Positions 59,179 through 64,000 of a stretch of 64,000 nucleotides of DNA are shown here, piece by piece. The translations under genes and the position numbers were made by a program. Source of the stretch: Agrobacterium albertimagni AOL15 (lineage in GTDB: Bacteria; Pseudomonadota; Alphaproteobacteria; Rhizobiales; Rhizobiaceae); contig NZ_ALJF01000018.1 of assembly GCF_000300855.1 (NCBI RefSeq), positions 1-64,000 on the forward strand. The letters run 5' to 3'. Within the stretch, counting starts at the first letter, position 1, and every line of letters starts with the position of its first letter. The notes below the pieces were generated by a model. The model did no database searches. It was not told the origin of the DNA and saw only the letters and a program-made list of their open reading frames with translations.

Positions 59179-60905
59179 GGCTGGTCGCTCCTTTCTCTCT
59201 GCCCAAGCGGATTGGGCACCCGGTGGCGATAGAGGCTGCGATCGCGGAATAGCTTGCGCGACAGCAGCGATTCCGTCGAAATTTCCGTGCTGTCATGGGC
59301 GAAAAGCGAGAGCCGCGCCTTGTCGGGATATTGCACGCCGTAACTGTCGAGCAGTTCGCTGACCAGATCCCAGAAGGCCTGTTCGGAAAGGCCATAGGCC
59401 GTCTCGATCAGTAGCGAGACCTCCGTCAGGCAGTAGATGAACAGGCAGTCCATCACCAGCTCGCGCAGCTCGTTGGCATGGTCGGTCCAGTAATAGGCAT
59501 CCGACGGTGCCCCGTCATAGACGGGGTCGATGGCGGCAAAATCCGGCAGGTCTTCAGGGTGGCGCAGAAGTGCCGGGCAGAATTCGACGCTCTCGTGGAA
59601 ATCGCGCAGGATCAGCCGCTCCGGCCAGCCATTGCGCAGCACGAGGATCATGTTCTGCCCATGCGCTTCGAGTGCTACGCCGTGATGCACCATCAGATGC
59701 CAGACCGGTAAAACCGCAACCTCCAGCATCCGGTGCAGCCAGGGTAGGAGCCCGTGCCGCGCAATCCACGGCGCAATGAACGGCTTGCCGTCCGCCTCCA
59801 GCATCATCAGCGCGTTGAACGGCACCGCCTGTTCGCCGGGCAGGAGTGTTGGGCTTTCGCGCAGCATCAGCCCGAGCTTGCCGTCGAGCGGGCCATGCGC
59901 ATCGACGCGGATACCGGCATATTCCTGCAGGATGTCGAGCCGAAAGCGGCTGCGAAAATCCTGATCGTCAGCAACGAGCCCCGCCAGCCAGCGGCTGAGA
60001 TGCGGTGCGGTGACGATCGAATGCGGCTCCAGCACGCGCATCGAGGAGGTGTTGACGATGTCGAGCGGCAGCTTCACATGCGCGCGGGCCGGATCGGCAT
60101 GGTTGATGAGCGTGCGGATCGATTGCGTTGCGCGGTAGGGATCGCCGTTTTCGCCAAGCGACGCCACACGCCCGTCGGCGATCCAGTCGGCCAGCAATCC
60201 GTCCTTCAGATGCCGCCACTGCCAGGGATGCAGTGGCACGAGCGCATGGCTGTCCAGCGAGACGTCCTTGCGCTTCATCCGCGAGAACAGCCGTGCCGCA
60301 TGTGCCTCGCCCAGTTCCCTCAGCCAGAAGCATTCCGGATCGAGGGGCAGGGCCTCGCGCACATGGTCTCGCGCCACCACCAGCCAGTGCAGCCGGAAGG
60401 GACGACCGGCTTCCGGTCCGAAAAGGGCGTTGTCCTCAAGGCTGAAGCCGGTCCGCGACTTGAAGCATGGGTGATAGGGATGCGCCTCGGCAAGCGCACA
60501 ATCGAGCCGGTCGAAGGAGAGCGACCGGCGGTCATTTGGTTGGGGCAGGGTGCAGTCCTGCTCCAGAAAGACGATCGTGCTTCGCAATTCCTTCAGCAGC
60601 GTCAGGCGTGCGGCTGCAGGCGCCGGCAGCAGATCGACCACGACGTCGAGCCTGCCCTCGGTCCAGCCCCGCGTTTCCGGGCAGCGAAGCTGAAGCGAGC
60701 CCGGCGCCATGCGTGGGCGGCCGAACGGCCCCTGATGCAGCCGTGCGCGCGCCTCGCCGGTGCCGATGGAAAGCCGCGACATGCCGTCATTGGCGCCCGC
60801 ATCGGCGACCCGTGCGATCCCCTCGAAGAGGAGCGCCGAGACGAGCTGCCGGACCACGCGTTCTTCCGGCTGTCCGGGACGATCAAGAGGCAAGGGCATC
60901 GGCAA
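59175..60905 (-). CDS. NRPS-independent siderophore synthetase, IucA/IucC family (AsbB-like)
   Basis: 576 residues. IucA/IucC motifs: AHPYHPCFKSRTGFS near residue 146, LVPLHPWQWRH near residue 231, VKLPLDIVNTSSMRVLEPHS near residue 284, GVALEAHGQNMILVL near residue 414 and LRDFHESVEF. Such enzymes join citrate and an amine through an acyl-adenylate. Petrobactin needs two of them, AsbA and AsbB; this one is second. Its start lies 23 bases inside the first synthetase gene. A C-terminal FhuF-like reductase domain is not seen. Confidence 0.9.
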   Translation of the reverse strand: MPMPLPLDRPGQPEERVVRQLVSALLFEGIARVADAGANDGMSRLSIGTGEARARLHQGPFGRPRMAPGSLQLRCPETRGWTEGRLDVVVDLLPAPAAARLTLLKELRSTIVFLEQDCTLPQPNDRRSLSFDRLDCALAEAHPYHPCFKSRTGFSLEDNALFGPEAGRPFRLHWLVVARDHVREALPLDPECFWLRELGEAHAARLFSRMKRKDVSLDSHALVPLHPWQWRHLKDGLLADWIADGRVASLGENGDPYRATQSIRTLINHADPARAHVKLPLDIVNTSSMRVLEPHSIVTAPHLSRWLAGLVADDQDFRSRFRLDILQEYAGIRVDAHGPLDGKLGLMLRESPTLLPGEQAVPFNALMMLEADGKPFIAPWIARHGLLPWLHRMLEVAVLPVWHLMVHHGVALEAHGQNMILVLRNGWPERLILRDFHESVEFCPALLRHPEDLPDFAAIDPVYDGAPSDAYYWTDHANELRELVMDCLFIYCLTEVSLLIETAYGLSEQAFWDLVSELLDSYGVQYPDKARLSLFAHDSTEISTESLLSRKLFRDRSLYRHRVPNPLGQRERSDQP

Positions 60906-62685
60906 GCCTCAAAGTCTGGATGTGGGCCGGATGCAGCGGGTTCGGCATCTCGCGATAAAGCGAAGCGCCGGCTCCGCCTTCCAGCTCGTCGATACCGGCG
61001 ACGCGCACGCCGAGATTGGCCTTGGTGGTGATGGTGCTGTCGTCGAGCAGGTGCCGCGTGAAATCCAAGCCGCTGCCGCAAAGCGTGTCAGTGAGCCGCG
61101 TGAGATGGTCGCGCAGCAGGGTCAACAGATCTGCCTCGTCGACCAGCCCTTCCGCAGCCATCCGATGGATCACGGCAAAGACCTGATTGACGATGAGGTA
61201 GTAGCCGAAGCGACGGCGGATCTCGGCGTCGGGATAGAAGAGATCGGCAATCTGGGCGAGGTCCGGCAGGGCCCTGGTGAGCGCCGGCCGGTGCGTCTCC
61301 GAGAGATAGAAGCCCTGGCTGTCGCGGTAGACGACCCTGGATGGCCAGCCCTGGGAGACATCGACCAGCATGTTCTGCTGATGCGCTTCGAGCGCGATGC
61401 CGGTCTCGTCGTAAAGCCGGACAAGCGCGCTCACGGCACAGTCGAGATAGCGATCGAACCAGAGCCGCGCCGCCTCGGGTTTCGACATGCCGGCCTGATC
61501 CGCACAACGTTCGACCAGGCCCGAGAGCCGCTGGCGGCGGCCAGGCAGGGCAGGGCCGGTGAGGGCTGCAAGGCTGATGACCCCTTCGCCCTTCTCGCCG
61601 CGATAGGGATTTTCGCGGAAGATCACCTCGAAGCCGCTTTCTGTCTCACCGGGCAGGGCAAGGGTGAGATAGGCGGGATCGCGAAGGAAGCCGAGCTTCG
61701 GCAGCCGTGCTTCAAGGTCGAGCAGATCGACCAGCCGTGCCATGGCCACGCCCGCTTCGAGTTCATGGGCGCGGTTGAGCCTCAGAGAATTGGTGATCTT
61801 CACCGGCAGCGAAAATTTCAGCATCCAGTCGCAGTCGTCGGAGGCGATGGTACGCACCGATGACGTGGCCGTGAAATGCACGCCGCCGCTGCCGAGAAGC
61901 CGCAGCCGGCCTGCCTCGATCAGGGCCTGGATCCGCGGTTCGAGCAGCAGCGCCTCGGCCTGCAGCGGATGCATCGGCAAGAGCATCTCGTCGTCGGCGA
62001 GCGAAACCTTGTCGAGCAGGTCGCCGGCCATCCCACGCACCATGTCATCGAGGTCGCTGGCGACCGAGCGACTGCGCACCATGGTGCGCGAGGCGGCAAA
62101 ATAGGTGAGTGCGAAACGACCGCCACCCTCCGGCGCATAGATGGCCGACTGCCAGTCGCTCATGCCGCTCAAGCTCTTCGGCGTCGGATGCATCCAGTGA
62201 CCGAAGGCGAGCGATTGTTCGCTTTCGAGAAAGGCTTGCGGCCGGTTGTCGAGCTGGCGGGTCGCCGCCTGGTCTGCGAGACCTGCAATCCGGGCGCAGC
62301 TCTGCAGCGTCCGGAGCATCAGTTCGAGCCCGGCGCCCGGACGGCCGCCATCCCCGGTCTTCTCTGTGAGATCCTGCACCAGGCATTGCACCGCCCAGAG
62401 TGGATCGATCGGCTGCCAGCTGCTTTCGCCCGGATGGCGGCTGAAGATCGGTCCGAATGCCTTTGGTCCAACCCGGCTGTCCGTTGAGACGACGGCGCGC
62501 AGATGCAGCCGCTGGGCCGAGAGATACCAGTCGAGGCAGCGCCGTTCACAGCCGTCGAGCGCCATGCAGCCCGCACATCCCGCGTCGATTTCCCGGATGT
62601 AGCAATTGGCGAAGCTCTGGAATGTGGCGGCCGCCGCGATCCCATGCGGATCGGGCCGGGCCGGAATACGGGCGCGCATGGTCAT
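60883..62685 (-). CDS. NRPS-independent siderophore synthetase, IucA/IucC family (AsbA-like)
   Basis: 600 residues from ATG at 62685 with GGGGAG upstream. Strong likeness to AsbA as I recall it: FQSFANCYIRE near residue 21, ESEQSLAFGHWMHPTPKSLS near residue 155, LLPMHPLQAEALLLEP near residue 235, MLKFSLPVKITNSLRLNRAH near residue 287, GIALEAHQQNMLVDV near residue 435. AsbA joins spermidine to citrate. An unusual cysteine cluster, CAGCMALDGCERRC, sits near residues 36-49. It is the first synthetase of the operon, 146 bases after the receptor gene. Confidence 0.9.
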   Translation of the reverse strand: MTMRARIPARPDPHGIAAAATFQSFANCYIREIDAGCAGCMALDGCERRCLDWYLSAQRLHLRAVVSTDSRVGPKAFGPIFSRHPGESSWQPIDPLWAVQCLVQDLTEKTGDGGRPGAGLELMLRTLQSCARIAGLADQAATRQLDNRPQAFLESEQSLAFGHWMHPTPKSLSGMSDWQSAIYAPEGGGRFALTYFAASRTMVRSRSVASDLDDMVRGMAGDLLDKVSLADDEMLLPMHPLQAEALLLEPRIQALIEAGRLRLLGSGGVHFTATSSVRTIASDDCDWMLKFSLPVKITNSLRLNRAHELEAGVAMARLVDLLDLEARLPKLGFLRDPAYLTLALPGETESGFEVIFRENPYRGEKGEGVISLAALTGPALPGRRQRLSGLVERCADQAGMSKPEAARLWFDRYLDCAVSALVRLYDETGIALEAHQQNMLVDVSQGWPSRVVYRDSQGFYLSETHRPALTRALPDLAQIADLFYPDAEIRRRFGYYLIVNQVFAVIHRMAAEGLVDEADLLTLLRDHLTRLTDTLCGSGLDFTRHLLDDSTITTKANLGVRVAGIDELEGGAGASLYREMPNPLHPAHIQTLRLADALAS

Positions 62686-62831
62686 CGCCGCTCCCCGCCC
62701 TGTCTGGGGCCTGGGCTGTGCAGTCCGTGACGGTCATTCCGCCTAGAAGCTTTGTCACGCATTCAGCCTGTCCTCGTCACTCGATACGCTCGCCGCACCG
62801 CGCCGCCTTCCGGCGCGATGCAGTCTTGTTG

Positions 62832-64000
62832 TCAGAAGGTCGCCTTGACGGAGAGAAGGAAGCTTCGCCCCTTCTCGTGCAGCGGCGTCACATTGCCGAA
62901 TTCCTGGCCGTAGGTTGCGCGGCTCGCATAGGTCTCGTTCAGCAGGTTCTGCACCTCCGCGCGAAACGTCATGTGCGGCAATTGCGCGGGTTTCCATTCG
63001 CCATAGAGGTTCACGACCTCGTAGGATCCGTAGGTCGCATCGCCGGAGGTATATTCCGGCGCTATCTCGACATCGCCGCCGATGGTCAGACCCCAATCGG
63101 CAAAGCTGTGGCCAGCCGAGAGCACGATGATGTCGCCGACCGGCGTGGTCAGGTAATTGCCGGTATCGGAATCCGCCGGACGGCCGTCGATCTCGGCGTC
63201 GACATGCGCATATTTCACCTTGATGAAACCGTCGATCCAGTCGTAGCCCGCCGCAAGCTCGAAGCCATCGGTCTCCACCTCGTGGTTCTGGTTGGCGAGC
63301 GCCACCGCGAATTTGGCCACGCGGGCATTGTGGATGCGGCTGCGGAAAAGGCTCGCCTCCGCCGTGAAGCCGTCGTGATGGAATTCGAGGCCTGCCATCA
63401 GGTTGTCGGCGGTTGTCACCTCGGGCCCGGCCGCACCATAGGACCAGCCGGGGTTCATGATGAAGGCTTCCGCCAAGGGAATGCCGGCCCAGACATGCGA
63501 GGCGCCGGCTTTTGCCGTGAGGAAGCTTGTGAGGTCGTATTCGATCGCGGCATTGCCGCTGAGGCCGGCATGGCGCCACGTCTGGCCCGTGGTGCCTTCG
63601 AACCACTGCCGGTCAGCCCGCCCGCCGAAGGACAGCCGCGTGGCATCGAACGGCTCAAGACGAGCCTGGGCATAGACCCCGATGTTCCGGGCCGTCTCTG
63701 CCGCGTCTTCCGCGTCGCGAGCCGTGTCGAGCTCGATCCGGTCGCTGTAGAAATCGAGACCGGCAACCAGATCTCCATTCTCCAGCGCGAACCTGTTCTG
63801 CACGCGCCCGTTCAGGCTTCCGCTTGCGCCCCGGCCCGCATAGGACGCCGGGTTTCCGCTGCCGTCATCGAAATAAACAGGCGTGTCGACCGCGCTGTGG
63901 CTATAGGCGAGACGCACCAACGGGCCCCACCAGCCCTCCGGTGTGGTGTCGCTATAGGTGAAGACGGTGTTGTCCCGGTCGAGCTTGTAGTTTCTGGTGC
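62832..64000 (-). CDS. TonB-dependent siderophore receptor, C-terminal part (cut by window edge)
   Basis: The frame is open from the right edge to TGA at 62832, about 389 residues of beta-barrel. Strand-loop pattern is typical of TonB receptors: RFALENGDLVAGLDFYSDRI, DLTSFLTAKAGASHVWAGIP, FELAAGYDWIDGFIKVKYAH, PEYTSGDATYGSYEVVNLYG. The chain ends RSFLLSVKATF, with the terminal Phe used by the barrel-insertion machinery. The plug domain and TonB box lie beyond the window. Position at the head of the synthesis genes suggests that it imports the ferric form of the siderophore they make. An ATG inside the visible part is not the start. Confidence 0.93.
   Translation of the reverse strand, partial: TRNYKLDRDNTVFTYSDTTPEGWWGPLVRLAYSHSAVDTPVYFDDGSGNPASYAGRGASGSLNGRVQNRFALENGDLVAGLDFYSDRIELDTARDAEDAAETARNIGVYAQARLEPFDATRLSFGGRADRQWFEGTTGQTWRHAGLSGNAAIEYDLTSFLTAKAGASHVWAGIPLAEAFIMNPGWSYGAAGPEVTTADNLMAGLEFHHDGFTAEASLFRSRIHNARVAKFAVALANQNHEVETDGFELAAGYDWIDGFIKVKYAHVDAEIDGRPADSDTGNYLTTPVGDIIVLSAGHSFADWGLTIGGDVEIAPEYTSGDATYGSYEVVNLYGEWKPAQLPHMTFRAEVQNLLNETYASRATYGQEFGNVTPLHEKGRSFLLSVKATF

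Noticed and set aside
53000..62700. Aerobactin or rhizobactin 1021 cluster
   Set aside because: No IucD-type hydroxylase, IucB acetylase or decarboxylase genes; instead an aryl-AMP ligase and a carrier protein are present.

Overview
The window looks like chromosomal DNA of an alphaproteobacterium of the order Hyphomicrobiales (Rhizobiales), most likely Rhizobiaceae. Support comes from high-GC coding with NTG starts, a CcrM adenine methylase, a GntR/BioR-type biotin regulator with TTATCTATAA operators, a short-hinge SMC of about 1154 residues, mutY next to a DciA-like gene, pyruvate phosphate dikinase, and G+C-rich palindromic intergenic repeats of the rhizobial kind. This is inferred from gene content and synteny, not from a database search.

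Layout. 0-5 kb (minus strand): thrC, an M16 peptidase, a GNAT acetyltransferase and the start of a secreted protein, then a lipoprotein and a frameshifted small gene. 5-12.3 kb: XRE-cupin regulator with a flavin monooxygenase, lipid kinase, HAD phosphatase, SMR efflux pump with TetR, Tat-exported beta-carbonic anhydrase, DUF4440 protein. 11.6-13.8 kb: ArsR regulator divergent from a NIPSNAP/ABM pair across two palindromic operators, then parDE. 13.8-18.2 kb: BioR, bioY, DUF1284, hicB with a broken hicA, a YjbR-like gene and ccrM. 18.4-20.7 kb: HAD phosphatase, mutY, dciA-like gene. 20.7-31.4 kb: an accessory block between dciA and dsbA-smc. It holds a SulP transporter with a cyclic-nucleotide-binding domain, facing an operon of a Slam-like outer-membrane barrel, a large secreted FecR protein and a CHASE2 adenylate cyclase, followed by a type II sulfide:quinone reductase with DUF5368. 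31.5-42.6 kb: dsbA, smc, an Ivy-like lysozyme inhibitor, an MFS transporter, a FabMG-like gene and ppdK. 42.6-50.3 kb: two degraded genes, AraC/SDR, cupin/metallo-hydrolase, DUF1499 and membrane proteins, a PfpI/DJ-1 protein, then tRNA-Gln and an ABC exporter.

53-64 kb: one tightly overlapping minus-strand run for a catecholate siderophore made by NRPS-independent synthetases. In transcription order: TonB-dependent receptor (cut by the window edge), AsbA-like and AsbB-like IucA/IucC synthetases, AsbC-like aryl-AMP ligase, a single protein joining an AsbD-like carrier domain to an AsbE-like domain, a CeuE/YclQ-like binding protein, two FecCD permeases and an ATPase. The gene set matches petrobactin biosynthesis (3,4-dihydroxybenzoate, polyamine, citrate), except that no AsbF-type 3-dehydroshikimate dehydratase is in view.

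The two parts most worth study are the cAMP-linked block at 20.7-29.4 kb, whose two facing transcription units share a perfect 17-bp element upstream, and the petrobactin-type cluster with its fused carrier protein. Several small genes carry single frameshifts (4.7, 16.35 and 42.84 kb) that could be real decay or sequencing errors.
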